Below are positions 20,801 through 31,849 of a stretch of DNA of 64,000 nt, piece by piece. Position 1 is the first letter of the stretch; every line of letters starts with the position of its first letter. The stretch spans positions 19,418,150 through 19,482,149 of the forward strand of contig NC_135559.1 in NCBI RefSeq assembly GCF_964340395.1, in the 5' to 3' direction. The notes under the pieces were generated by a model. The model was not told the origin of the DNA. It was given only the letters and a program-made list of their open reading frames with translations, and did no database searches. This DNA is from Glandiceps talaboti. Taxonomy: Eukaryota > Hemichordata > Enteropneusta > Spengelidae. Position numbers and translations under genes: made by a program.

Positions 20801-21399
20801 ATAAGGAGAATGTCTTGAGAGACAGACAGTGAAGTGGAATAATGATAATAAGAATGTAGTCGCAATACTTCAGAAAGGCAATCGAGTGCCAGAGCTACAA
20901 GAGGCAGTGGTGAACGTATGTGAAATGTGCAAAGTTAAGGGAATTTAATTAAATCCATGTTAGTTACCCAGAATGGAAAATGAAAGAGCCGATGAGTTTA
21001 GAAATGTCAGGGACCCTGACGATTGGAGCTTAACACCACTAACATTCCAGTGGCTAGATAGGCTTTGGAGGCTACACACATATGTGACAGGTTCACATCA
21101 GATTACATCAGTAAGTGCTTAATGTAAGGTTCAATTCAAAATGGTGATGTAAAGGTACTGAAGCTGTGGATGCTTTCTGGCAACACTGGGGAGATAATAC
21201 AAGCTGGTTTTAAGAGCCGTTCAAAAATTATGCAAGGAAAAAGGAAAAGGCACACTGATTGCTCAAATGTGACATTCTGCTCCGCACTGGCCAGTCATCA
21301 ATCTAAACGACTGGGACCTTTGTGTTTTGCTTCCCAACGATGTGCTATTGTTAACCCCAAGACTGTCAATGTTCTGTAATTTTCTCACTAGCTTAACAT

Positions 21400-21450
21400 G
21401 TGTTGTTGTTGTTGTTGTTGTTGTTGGTGTTGTTGTTGTTGTTGTTGTCA
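21400..21450 (+). repeat. (TTG)n microsatellite
   Basis: About 16 ttg units with one interruption (ttggtg). Region 21110-22200 around it shows no recognised gene. An ATG-led frame at 21778 (MPRGSKQAAAFGAELEATQH) followed by GTACGT could be a small exon, but nothing supports it further. Confidence 0.85.
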
Positions 21451-22204
21451 TTGTTGTCACCAAAGCAATAGTCGATTAGCAGTTCGGAAAGAGTTTACTT
21501 GTTCCTAGTCTCGCTGCCAGACTCGTGTCTATCGTCTCTAAGCTTTGTATGCCAAGCGGTGCAGCCATGAGAAGAGTGGGACTTGTCCTGAATCTGGCTG
21601 GAAGCGTTTGGATAAAAATACCCGCCAATGAAAGAAGCGAATCGACGATCTGTTCAAACATGCTAGTTACTGAATATTCTATATCCAGGAGGAGTCTGTT
21701 ATAAATAGCGACTAATCATGTGTTATGGATTTATTTACTTCAGTGAATTACAACGTTACTCATTGTTTATTAGATAATGCCAAGAGGAAGCAAACAAGCT
21801 GCTGCATTTGGCGCAGAATTAGAAGCTACACAACACATAGTACAAGAGGGTACGTACCGGCAATCTAATGGTTGGAGTAAATAAAAAAATCCCACAAACA
21901 TGCTTATGCTCATGCGCCGTTGATGACCCGACAACAGACTGACATTCATAGTTGCCATGTTGTGTTGAGAAGTTTTGTCATCGACATGCATAAAAAAGGA
22001 TCGCCTTTGAAAATGAGGAAACAATGTGGTATTTGCCTAAATAAGATGCCTTCGAGGTTTGATAACACCACTCAGTATGAAAAACATGCAATGTTTTGGT
22101 ATTGATCCTGATGAAAGGTAAGGTTTTTAAAAAAGACAGAAACGAACTAGGCAAGGACAATAAAAACAACATGAAACAGTGTTTCTTTCTTGTGTTAATA
22201 TGGT

Positions 22205-23668
22205 GTGGTTGTTTATCAGTTAGAGCATGGAAGAAGTGGATGATACATGCTGTAGACATAGAAAGATACATTGCAGGACTAACGTTATGGATTATCTAGA
22301 ATATCTAGACATGTTGAGCATTTTACAAGCATTCATCAAAGCTGGGCGCACAGGCAACTGGCAGTTACACTTGAAGACATGTACAGTGTACGACATGTTG
22401 CCATATCAAGCAGCTTCAGGTCAAAACAACTATACAAAGTCACTATATTGCAAAGCATGGAAGAACTGGAACAATGCCCATAGGTTTACCAACACTTTCA
22501 AAATCGTCTGCATGTTGTCAGAAGTTCAAATAGATACTGGCCAGAGCTGTCACCCGACTTGGCTATTGAACAAGTGTTAATGAGCAGCATCAAAACTACA
22601 GGTTGGCTCACTAGAGGATGTGGGATGACCGAGACACGGTGCTTAGTGTAGATGTCTGGATCCCACTGCCTGTTCAGATGTGAATTTAGCCATACAGGAG
22701 TTGACATCTGTTACTTATCACAGAAGTGAGCAGCATAAATATTTATCTCATACATGACAAGAAAAGGACTTGTCAAACACACAGGAACTTCTAGCTTTTT
22801 GACACAACGGCACCCTTTCTATCCAGACCCCTCCCTATGCAGTATTGTTATTGGTATTGCATGTGATGCCTTTTTGAATGTTGGTTGTGCCAGTTGGTAG
22901 TTGGTAGTTGGTAGGATGATAATTGAAGGCATGGTTGGAAAACCCTTCTTGCAGAAATCATTCAAAAAGAAAGCTCAGGTTGTTAAATCTCAGTAGCATT
23001 GGAGCAGTCAAATTTATGGAGGAAGTGGTCAACATAGACCAACAGCTTCTTTTCCAGAGACTTTTGACCGCAGGGATACGCAATGGGAACATGGCTGATG
23101 TATTCACATATGAGTTGTGCAGCTACCCTCCATCACTCTTTGACAATAAAAACACCATGACTTGCAAATACAGCTTCCCTGGCAGATGCTCTTTAGATGA
23201 TGATGCCTCATGACATACCTATGGAGGGGCATTGCTACATAGAATCCCATGGCATAGTGGATCAACATATGATGAAATATGTCAGCAGTAGTGCAGATAT
23301 GTGGAATCTCACTATGGTCGGCCAGTAGTAGTGTTTGATGGATATCTGGGTGGATCAAGTACAAAGGACACCATCAAGCAAAGGAGGACAGGGATAGCAG
23401 TTGGACCAACCGTGGATTTTTCAGAGTCCATTGTTTTCACAGGAACCAATAAAGACTTCCTTTTAAACAAGGAGAATAAACAAGGGGGAATACTGATCTC
23501 TTAATCTAGGCAGTGCAGCTATAGAAAGCATGGTCTTGATAGTTCCACTGGATGTGGTCATTGCAGAAGTGTGTGCACCAATGTGACAAACACAGATGAC
23601 GATGACAATGATGTTGATGACTATGGTGGTGGTGGTGGTGGTGGTGTCGATAACGATTGTGATCCATA
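22205..23668 (+). pseudogene. Decayed multicopy gene, copy B (same family as 5040-8474)
   Basis: Collinear with copy A at DNA level: EYLDMLSILQAFIKAGRTGN, AASGQNNYTKSLY, TNTFKIVCMLSEVQI, the HPFYPDPSLCSIV piece (about 22810), VFTYELCSYPPSLFDN (23100), VVFDGYLGGSSTKDT (23326) and GPTVDFSESIVFTGTNKDF. It then jumps directly to the CXC tail (about 23510, SRQCSYRKHGLDSS in part), so the PIN-core part matching about 6990-8290 of copy A, including the CCTATAGG minisatellite, is missing. Similarity to A continues past the stop into the 3' flank (ttctgcatgtatttactgt). The order DGYxGGxSTKDxTHxRR followed by GPTVxF is a hallmark of this family. Stops and frameshifts make it a pseudogene. Confidence 0.75.
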
Positions 23669-24585
23669 AATTGCATTTGTACTTAATGAATGTCAGGTTT
23701 AAGAATATGTCCTACATTTCTGCATGTATTTACTGTGTACTGTTATGGTATCTAGATGTTTCAAAGTTAAAAATAATTATACAAACATTATATATACAGT
23801 ATCTTTTATGACATTGGAGTACCCTGACAATACAATTATGATGTACACAGTCACATAGGTTACTTATTTCATAGAAAGATATGAAGTTTTTGAACCACAT
23901 TGATCCATCTAACATGGCGAAGAGACAAAATAGTCAAACATTAGAATTTCTTCTATTAAGGCAATGTTTAGGTTATTCATAGCCTTTGAGGTAATATTTG
24001 CAAGCTTTGAATAGCTAACGTAAATGTAAGTTTTAAATGACTTTCCCATGTCACATAAAAATGGGCCCGTAACATTTGTATAGGGGCATTAATATTGCAT
24101 GTATAGTAAAAGTCACCGGTATGAAAGAGAACTTTAGGTGGTCATACCTAGTGTACAATAGAAACTGGAATCTGATGAGATGTGGTGATTTGTAGTGTCA
24201 ATAACATGTACTGTCCAAAACAGAAAGTGTATTAATCCCTTGTGACAAGTTCATAGTGACAAGTAGAACAATTTAGATTAATTTCTTTTATAAACTATCT
24301 ATGAAGATTACCATTACGAAACCTTCAAGTTCACTTTTGCCCCAAAGTGCAATATAAGTGAAGCACTGATTGTGAAACAGCCAAGCATTTACACAACATG
24401 TTCTGTAACTAGTGTGGTAGCTAGGTAATACATGTATATGTATATGTATAGTTATGTTTGAACTAATAAGTAATAAAGAATTCATGTAAGAAACAGGGAT
24501 AAGAACAAATGTTTACACGTACCACATTTCAGACAAGGCTATATGCCATTGTAGAAAAAGGATTTTTTCTTCCATCACAACCAAA
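23669..24585. other. Intron F/G, no gene seen
   Basis: The first 110 bases are the 3' flank shared by the two CXC-family copies. The rest is AT-rich and shows no recognised coding or repeat signal. Confidence 0.45.
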
Positions 24586-24725
24586 AACACAATGACCGTC
24601 CCCCCCCCCCACATCCACAATTTTGAAAACAGCATGAACCCCCCCTGCCAATTTCAAAAACATGGTGACCCCCCTACAAATCCACCCCCCCAGGCCGAAG
24701 AAACTGACCGGTCCCTTACTAGTGA
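24586..24725 (-). repeat. C-rich/G-rich repeat block
   Basis: Runs of C separated by cacatccacaattttg, aacagcatgaacc and caatttcaaaaacatggtgacc. On the minus strand it reads as an opening agggaccggtcagtttctt followed by G-rich lines. A similar opening agggactggtcattttcgggg with G runs lies at 63369-63440 on the plus strand, so it is a dispersed repeat. Confidence 0.6.
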
Positions 24726-24741
24726 ATATATTATGATTGCA

Positions 24742-24886
24742 GAACTGAAGCAACGCTAAAAACTCGTCCTAGCGAGTCCAGAGTCGCTGCTACAAAACAA
24801 AGAAATTCGGCACTTTTTACAGACTCAACCCTATAGAGACATAGTTTGTGGAGTATTTGTTGACGAAGTTCACTGCGTGGCCAAGT
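24742..24886 (+). pseudogene. RecQ-like DNA helicase exon fragment (motif II)
   Basis: The plus strand encodes LVLASPESLLLQNKEIRHFL, then QTQPYRDIVCGVFVDEVHC and VAK, from about 24760. SPE and the DEVH box following a hydrophobic strand are helicase motifs Ia-II in RecQ-family enzymes (VFVDEVHCVxKWG). A donor-like GTAAGT follows directly (24887) and an AG lies upstream (tgattgcag, about 24741), so this looks like one exon. One extra A near 24757 breaks the frame before LVLA. No neighbouring helicase exons are seen on either side. A retrotransposed or transposon-captured exon, or a gene relic, are options. Confidence 0.55.
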
Positions 24887-24889
24887 TGT

Positions 24890-26689
24890 AAGTTTTACTG
24901 TTGTATCCTTTCCTGTCAGATCTGAAAACGGTTTTACGATTTTCGAAATCTGTGACTGTGTATATCGCCAGACAGGCCACTTCCGGGTTAAACATATAAC
25001 AAGTATACTTCTCTTCGATTTACCGGACGATCGACTGATCGAAAATAATATGCAACAATTTCCTTTAAGTGGCACTTTAAAAAACAATTCAGCTTCAGCA
25101 TTTACTAGTATTGACATAGGAGAAAAACAATGGCGTAGGTTGTACGTATATTAGAATTTGTATAAATATTAAAGCTTACAAAAAAATCACACAAAATCGT
25201 TGACTGCGGTTTCACCCGTCTCTAAAATAAGTATGTTGTTTTTGTAGTCTCGTAATCTTATTGTGGAATATATATTTCGAAACGTAAACAGGACATCAAA
25301 AGTGCACTATTTCAATCTCAGCTGTTTTAGTACATCGCGGATTCTGTCGCGGTCCTATTTCGCAACAATGAATATGTTTTTTGAAAGATTGTAGATGCAA
25401 AACGGAGCAAAAACAAGCGACCTATCGGTCAGAATAGCTCCGCTGTTTTTTTTTAATTTAATTTTTAATTTTGGTGACATGTAGAAGTGGTTCAGTTCTT
25501 CAGCTCTTTACTATGCAGATTTTGTTTTAGCGATGCAATAAAGTGGTTAGTGGTTTCATATGATGTCTCACTATAATTTATAAAACACATTGTACACAGA
25601 AGTTGGTAATGTATTGTACTTTTATACCATAGTCACCATTTTATAACAAAAATCTACTGTTATGAAAAATTGCACAAAATCTCAGAAAAAAATGACTGGG
25701 AAATACACACAAGAAAAAGAAAAAAAAAGAGGATTTTGAGGTTGGCTATAAATAATTCCAGTATTTTACAGCTTTAATCCTGGAAAATTTTAATGATGAA
25801 TGAAATAAACTAGGGATCTAAAATAATTTTGAGGCAATTTGAATTTCAATTTTCTAACAAATTTACCAAGTCAACAACATTCAACTTGTACTAGTTGTAG
25901 TAGATATATATATAGGGAAGAAATGTATTAATCGCCATCTTAGTTTCCGTACGGCGACAATCCCAAGTACCCGAAAGAGAGTCATTCTCAGCCAACAGGG
26001 TTCGACACTGGAGTAAAAAAGTCACTATCCCACAGGACTAGTAAAATTGAGTAGTAGTCGTGCAAAAAATTTGGTGGTCCTATCTTTAAGTGCTTTCGCT
26101 TGTTCACTTAGGCTCTTCATCTCTCTTAGTTTTTGCTCTACTTCTAATTCACTTTTCCAAACCCCATATTTATTTCAAACCCTGTGTTGTAATTGAACTG
26201 TCTATTTCTTTGTAGTTGTTTGTGCATCATCAACTCCTCACTGTAATTTTATTCTCTTTTTTATGTTTTGGAGCTTCTTCTCTTTGTTGTTGCTTTCTGT
26301 GAGTAGTTTGTCTTAATTGGGGGTGGGGGGGGGGGAGTAATAAGATGTTATGTGGTCTTATTTCTAGCTTAAATACTACATAACATTTCTGATACACATT
26401 GATCTAACTATTGCATTTTTAAAAGACAAACAATTACCTTCCCATAGAGCAAGTCTTTATAGTGTTGTCCTTAGTGCATATTAGAATGTATTTACAACAT
26501 AAAAATAAATAAATTTGAAGGTTACCAGCAGTTACAGCAAAAATTTTTTTACTAATTACATGTACAAGTCACTTCGTCTATTTTCGTGTCTGTGTACTTC
26601 CGGGTTGACATAAACGTTAAACGTGATACAGTCGGCCCTATAATTACTAAGAAATGACAAAACCGTTCGCAAAATAAAGTAAAACCTTG
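24890..26689. other. Intron F/G, no gene seen
   Basis: AT-rich sequence without recognisable ORF motifs. It holds a G run (26318-26335) and simple A/T stretches. Short open frames here are unsupported. Confidence 0.45.
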
Positions 26690-28859
26690 TATTGTCAGTA
26701 AATATAGGAACTATAGAAATGTTCTAACTTCTGTCGTCAGGGATGCAAAAAAGATGTACTATGGTAATTTATTTTTTAAGAACAAAGTTAACATGAAGAA
26801 AACTTGGAATGTAATTAATGATGTTCTCGGTAAGAGGAATGGTAATGCCAAGGATAATCTACCTGACAAACTCATAATTTCTTCAGATGGAAACCAATGT
26901 GAATACACCTCTCCACAGGATATTGTATCAGGTTTCAATGATTTCTTTGTGAATATAGGCCCACGACTTGCTAGTAATATGTCACGCGACAATTTTAGAG
27001 ATTATTTAACAGAACCAATCCAAAATTCTTTTTATCTTTACCCCACGACCCAGTATGAAGTTCGGGAACTTTTGCGAACGCTGGATATCAGTAAATCCTA
27101 TGGTTACGATAATATTCCGGCTAAACTTTTATCGGATGCATCCGACACTATATCCAAACCTCTGGAATATATTTTTAATCTTTCTTTTTCTTCTGGGGCG
27201 GTTCTAAAATCCCTAAAAAAGTGAAACCAATATATAAAAAAGGGCCAGAACAAAGCCCGGACAATTATAGGCCAATTTCTATTCTTCCCCTTTTGAATAA
27301 AATATTAGAAAAATTAGTTGATAATCGCCTTAGATCATTTCTAAATCGCAACAAAATTTTACATGATCATCAATATGGCTTCCGTCAAAAGTATAGCACA
27401 AAATTGTCTGTCGTTAGCATAGTAAATTATCTCCTAAAGCAATTAGACGAAGGTAGAATTACTCTTGGCATTTTCATTGATTTCTCTAAAGCTTTTGACA
27501 ATATCAACCATGGTATATTATTGTCTAAACTCGAGCATTATGGCATCAGAGGTATACCCCTGATGTGGTTCCAGGACTACTTTTGTAACCGCCAACAGTA
27601 TGTTAGCTCTGACGATGTCAACTCGATATGCTTGCCTATTTCATGTGGAGTTCCACAGAGATCAGTTTTGGGTCCTACACTATTCTTACTTTACATTAAT
27701 GATCTTCCACTCTCTTCCTCATTCTTTGACTTCAGACTGTTTGCAGATGACTCCAACCTTTTTCACACATTCCCTCAATACCTCAACAATATTGACCTTT
27801 CATTAGTGAACACCGAGTTTGAAAAAGTGATAGATTGGTGTACTGCAAATAAACTAAGTATCAATGAGAAAAAGACAAAATTCATGTTTATTAGAGGCCG
27901 TAGAAAAGAAATGAATATTAGTGGAACCATGTGCATTAATGGTAACGTTATCGAGCAAGTTGTTACTGCATCTTTTGTTGGCATCGTCTTTGATAACCAT
28001 CTTTTATGGAATATGCACATTGACGCTGTCAATAAGACTATTAGGAAAAAAATAGGAATCATTTATAAACTTAGGGACTTTGTACCCCAAAATATACTTA
28101 TTTTACTATATAAAACTTTCGTCCAACCACATATAACGTACGGTATAGAAGTCTGGGGAAGCACTTTTTCTTCCTATTTGAATTGTATTTTACTAGCTCA
28201 AAAAATGGCTGTGCGAGCAATCACACATTGCCAGTCCATGACCCATTCTTCACCACTTTTCAACAATCTAAAAATTCTTGATGTACATAAACTGCACAGG
28301 TTTTTGGTCAGTACCTTTGTTTATGATTTGCTGCGCAATAACTTACCACACTCTGTTGATGAATACTGCAAAGTGTTAAACTATGAGTACAATAAACGAC
28401 AAAAAGAACAAAATAATTTATGCGTACCTACTGTGAAAACATTCTATGGTAAACAGTCAATGACATACACAGGTGCAGTTACATGGAATTCAATACAGCA
28501 CAGCACAAGAAATGAACCACGAAGGCAGCGATTCAAGTCATCACTATGTAAAGATTTACTTAAAGAATATGTAATATAACATTGTACAGTTCTAATGTAA
28601 TATATGTCTTCTTTAAATTATGACACTCGTATATATAGGGAGTTGGTGAGGGGGTTAAGGGTAGAGCTACTTTTTGTATATTTATTTGCACTCTAAACTT
28701 GTACCATTATTTACTTTGTCCAGGAGTCAGACACGATTAGCATAGCTATTTTCTGACTCCTGTTATCCGATCTAGTTTGCTTTTCCTGTGTTTACATTTG
28801 TATTGTACTTATTTTTGATCGGGTAATAAAATATATATCACATCATATCATATCATATC
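26690..28859 (+). mobile_element. 5'-truncated jockey/CR1-group LINE, copy with long ORF2 part
   Basis: Begins within ORF2, in the linker between endonuclease and reverse transcriptase, and runs through the whole reverse transcriptase to the stop at 28579. A short 3' UTR ends gggtaataaaatatatatcac and a small tandem tail of atcat units (28838-28859). The tail of short repeats in place of poly(A) fits CR1/L2 relatives. It lies head-on to the host gene (opposite strand). Confidence 0.85.
26754..28579 (+). pseudogene. LINE ORF2 reverse transcriptase with one frameshift
   Basis: The first frame (26754-27224) reads MKKTWNVINDVLGKR, FNDFFVNIGPRLA, YEVRELLRTLDISKSYGYDN and IPAKLL. The second (from 27221, overlapping at aaaaaagtgaaa) reads KPIYKKGPEQSPDNYRPISI, GFRQKYSTKLSV, motif A GIFIDFSKAFDNINH (Asp87 of this piece), motif B CGVPQRSVLGPTLFLLYIND, motif C RLFADDSNLF (Asp176-Asp177), WCTANKLSINEKKTKFMFIR and the C-terminal end RRQRFKSSL. 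The shift falls in a homopolymer and joins two parts that otherwise continue, so a single indel made it non-functional. The usual motif-B Gly (VPQGS) is Arg here. All catalytic Asp are present. Confidence 0.9.
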
Positions 28860-29280
28860 TCTGTACGATAAATATCTGTGGCAAGTTTCATCAAATTTGA
28901 TAAAGCCCTTCTGGATGCATAATCTGAGTGACAAACACTCATTAATTATGCAAATTAGCCCTTAATTAATACCGCAACGACTTTTTGTGCTTTGACATCT
29001 TTGTATGATCTGTAGATGTAGCAAGTTTCATTGAATTTGGTGCAGGCGTTCTGCACGTATAGACCCATTTACAATATCATTAATTATGCAAATCAACATT
29101 AATTATCCAAGCCACGCCCACCAAAACTAATAAGCACTAAGCTACAACCTGACAATGCCACATAGTAAATTGCAGAACATTTGCTTCAGTACTTTTTGAG
29201 ATATCAGTTGAACAAAATGTCTGCACAGACATACAGACAGACATCACCACGACATTAGCTTCCATACGGGAGCTAAAAAC
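28860..29280. repeat. Satellite-related block ending in a short TTCC/ACGG terminus
   Basis: Contains attaattatgcaaatta at 28942 and again near 29087, tttcatcaaatttgata and tttcattgaatttggtg at about 150 bases apart: a two-unit relative of the 16.9-17.7 kb satellite. It ends ttccatacgggagctaaaaac (29260-29281). Confidence 0.65.
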
Positions 29281-29281
29281 C

Positions 29282-29580
29282 ATCCATTATATAAATGACT
29301 AATTAATGCTCATTCGATGGTCACCAAAATCTAACCAGTTCTTGTGATTAACGTGTGGAAGATTGTTCAGCAAGATTCTTTAGAATTGATGCAGTAGATT
29401 TTGAGATATCGTGTCCACAGTCAGACAGACAGACAAACCTAGGCAGACAGACAGACAGACAGACAGACAGACAGGCAGACAGGCAGACAGACAGACAGAC
29501 AGACAGACAGACACACACATACACGCACACGAACACAAAGACAGACAAAAGCACAACATAAACTCCTCTTACGGTAGGTA
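29282..29580 (+). repeat. Dispersed repeat (type R1) with (CAGA)n
   Basis: Words attaatgctcattcg, ggtcaccaaaatct, ccagttcttg and gaattgatgcagtagattttgag match 36788-36900 and, in reverse, 59262-59360. In each copy a simple repeat follows; here (CAGA)n at 29424-29512. It ends aactcctcttacggtag. Confidence 0.7.
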
Positions 29581-29596
29581 AATATTAAATACAAAC

Positions 29597-29974
29597 CTGC
29601 ATTCCATAGATATGACAAGTTAAGTTTTCGCTGTTCAATATATATTTTCCAGACAGAGTAACACGTTCACATGGTCTTGTACGGATATCACAAAGGTTAC
29701 CACTCAGAACTTTGTTCAAGACTGGTGGTTTGTTGATTTCAAGACTACAGTCTGCTGCTGTAAAGCCTTTGTTACAGATGCATACTCCATCCATTGTACA
29801 GTTACCATGACCACTACAGTGTCCTGGGCATACTGCATTGACAACTGACGGTGGGGGTGTAAGTTCACCATCTTCATCAGGCTCCCATAAACTGACATTC
29901 TTGTAGAAATTTGATAGGCAAGCGTTTTCCACTGTCGTACGTACAGTGTCCACAACTCCGATATCGTCCATCAC
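29597..29974 (-). CDS. VWDE-like exon F: EGF-like module
   Basis: Acceptor ataattccag before 29974 and donor GTTTGT after 29597; 378 bases, phase 0 at both ends. It encodes VMDDIGVVDTVRTTVENACL, a linker with SNFYKNVSLW and a Pro-rich stretch, then an EGF-like module: CPGHCSGHGNCTMDGVCICN, KGFTAADC. Six cysteines in the order C-x3-C-x5-C-x4-C-x-C-x8-C are visible, the EGF pattern (CxxHCSGHGxC to CxCxxGFxGxxC). It closes with SGNLCDIRTRPCERVTLSG and LTCHIYGMQ, which starts the next domain. N-glycosylation sites NVS, NCT and NLT. Confidence 0.92.
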
Positions 29975-30564
29975 CTGGAATTATAATATTAGAAAGACTC
30001 ATGTACATTTATTTCACGTTTATAAAAAAAGTGTCAATTACACAATACTTTCAATGCTTTTAATAACTGAATAAAATGTATCCGAGTTTATTTGCGGTGT
30101 TACCTTTCCATCGACAGTGTAAGAAATTGTTCAATGAGTTGATCAAGTCACGCGAACGTTTTTAACTTAAACAGTCATCTTAGAATTGTTATCATAACAA
30201 CGAAATATTACCGCCCTGGAGCTCGATGACGTATGAGAACACCAAGCTAAAAGGTTTATTTAGACAGAAAGTCAAGTGAAAGGGTTATGAGTCTATTCAT
30301 AAGATTCATCCCGTGCTCTCCTTTAGTTCTCTGAAGGAGGTAGTGGGATGTTACTCCCTCATACCTTCTTGATTTACTAACAAGACAGTCCTAATCCTGC
30401 ACTGCACCTAATCTGTTGGACTTATTAACTTGTCACAATTGGACAAAAAAGAGATATGATATATACAGTTTTAACAAGCATAATGTCCATTCTTGAGCTG
30501 TATAATGGTGAAATGTAGTAGGAGTACAGGAAGGCATGGACAATGACATTTTAATTTGACTCAC
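29975..30564. other. Intron E/F
   Basis: A 590-base intron with no element recognised. Confidence 0.6.
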
Positions 30565-31018
30565 AAGTATATCAAAAATACAGTCTTCTATGGACCCTTC
30601 ATACACTGCCGTGACCTCTTCAATCTCTGCACATGCATTACCGATATTGGAATCTTCCATGGCAAGGGTACATCTTTCTTTTGCTTCGTCTTCTGTTATT
30701 CCACTCGGAGTAGGCCATGTGTAATTTTGAATATCAAAATCAACACCGTCATCAATTATTTCATTGGCATACGGATCATATACATCACGATCTGAGTACG
30801 AATCACCGTCGATGCTACGTTTATTGACTCCAGAACATCTGAATGCCGGCACAATATCATCATCATTCTTTTCTAGGACCCAGACTTGCTCACCAAAAGT
30901 GACATCACATGTAATTTCGCTGCTTTTGCCATAACTTTCACATTGACAAAACGTGAATTTTAACTCGTCATCAATTGTTGGAACTCCGGTGTAAAAAAGA
31001 CTTGTTCCTCTGTCTAAC
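30565..31018 (-). CDS. VWDE-like exon E: post-VWD linker
   Basis: Acceptor aatttctag before 31018, donor GTGAGT after 30565. The first G completes a Gln codon begun in exon D. The 151 codons that follow read LDRGTSLFYTGVPTIDDELK, then FCQCESYGKSSEITC, QVWVLEKNDDDIVPAFRCSG, an acidic stretch (DGDSYSDRDVYDP), YTWPTPSGITEDEAKERCTL and ACAEIEEVTAVYEGSIEDCI. The W-PxxxGxTEDEAxxxC pattern and the closing CxxD are what VWDE has between its VWD domain and the EGF part. KRS (Lys-Arg-Ser) after SGVN is a possible dibasic cleavage site. Confidence 0.88.
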
Positions 31019-31319
31019 CTAGAAATTTGATATTGAAGCATTGTTAAAAGTAAAATCTCCAAACTAATGAAAATTCAAGACACGAAGTGAACATTATACC
31101 CTGTATTGCAAAGATTAAAAATATATAAATAAAAGTACATGTTATCATAAAAACAGACAATAGCCACGAGCCACCATCAAAATAACTTGTTACTAATTAG
31201 TTATTACAGCCCGTTTCATCTAAAAGTTTACTGACACTGTTAGATACAACCACGCAGAAACAAATACTTTATATATATATATTTTTTTTTTATTAAATTT
31301 TTTTTGTGCTGGGAATTTT

Positions 31320-31718
31320 CTGTTATGCAGACAAATACAAACAAACAAATACAAATGCTACAGAGATCCATTCAGGTTTGGGACTACGTGACAGGGCTAT
31401 GCTGCACGCTCGATATCACATTGCTGTGGAACTGTCAAGGTTTTCCCAGTCAGTCCACAGGCAAACATAGCACCTGCGGGCTCCGTTTGAGTAATCGTCC
31501 CCGACTTTTCGAGTCTTCATTACTCCAGGAATCCCCCCAAATTCGCACTCGTCTTGTGAGTGAGACACGGCTGAGTGATACAGCCTTCCCATCGAGTCTG
31601 TAGAACACTCACCCTGGGTTTGGGTCGGTCACAGAAAAATCCCCTGTTTCCAGTGGGATTCGAACCCGTGACCTACCGACTGCTAATCCTGTGCGCTAAC
31701 CACTACGCTACAGGGAGC
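31320..31718 (-). mobile_element. tRNA-derived SINE
   Basis: On the minus strand the head reads ggctccctgtagcgtagtgg, ttagcgca and then ggttcgaatccc. TAGCGTAGTGG (31710-31700) is a polymerase III A box and GGTTCGAATCC (31666-31656) a B box, 34 bases apart. A tRNA-unrelated body of about 320 bases follows and ends in atttgtttgtttgtattt (31325-31350). The unusual tail of gttt units resembles a LINE-type short-repeat tail. It sits in intron D/E. Confidence 0.85.
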
Positions 31719-31849
31719 CGGTATGCTGGTGGATATTTGTCATAGATCAACATTTGTTTCAGGCTAGCTTATATTAGATTTGGTAACCTTTTCCTACTTT
31801 CCTACATTCAGTTATACAAAGATGTTCTTCAAGGTTTGATTTCACTTAC

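Larger units (their letters stand above)
17880..21110 (+). mobile_element. DIRS-like retroelement remnant, split by a nested LINE
   Basis: Left part (to about 18774): a gag-like segment with a degenerate zinc knuckle, then ENPSFVLNELDKLI and GCIPPVREH. Right part (from about 19770): APRVVNPLTIAYNSAGKPGL, then FDLKSAYHHIEIFPDQRE, FVFNVLPFGLSTVPYIFIKV and LWLGVNIDL, and an RNase H-like VFSDASATGHGSY at about 20655. This order (NPEF, VVNPL, SAYHH, LPFGL, WLG, SDAS) is that of DIRS/Ngaro-type polyproteins, which use a tyrosine recombinase. I see no recombinase or split repeats, so only gag-RT-RH remains. The catalytic YLDDG is FFDNG here. Several frameshifts. Confidence 0.8.

Noticed and set aside
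21778-21850. Small exon MPRGSKQAAAFGAELE followed by GTACGT
   Set aside because: No second exon in frame and no family recognition; chance is not excluded.
24731-25117. 128-codon minus-strand open frame
   Set aside because: No family words; its right part is the antisense of the RecQ-like exon, which carries the real motifs.
31645-31718. Possible functional tRNA gene on the minus strand
   Set aside because: A and B boxes are present, but a proper acceptor and anticodon arm could not be folded and a 320-base body follows, so it is a tRNA-derived SINE head.
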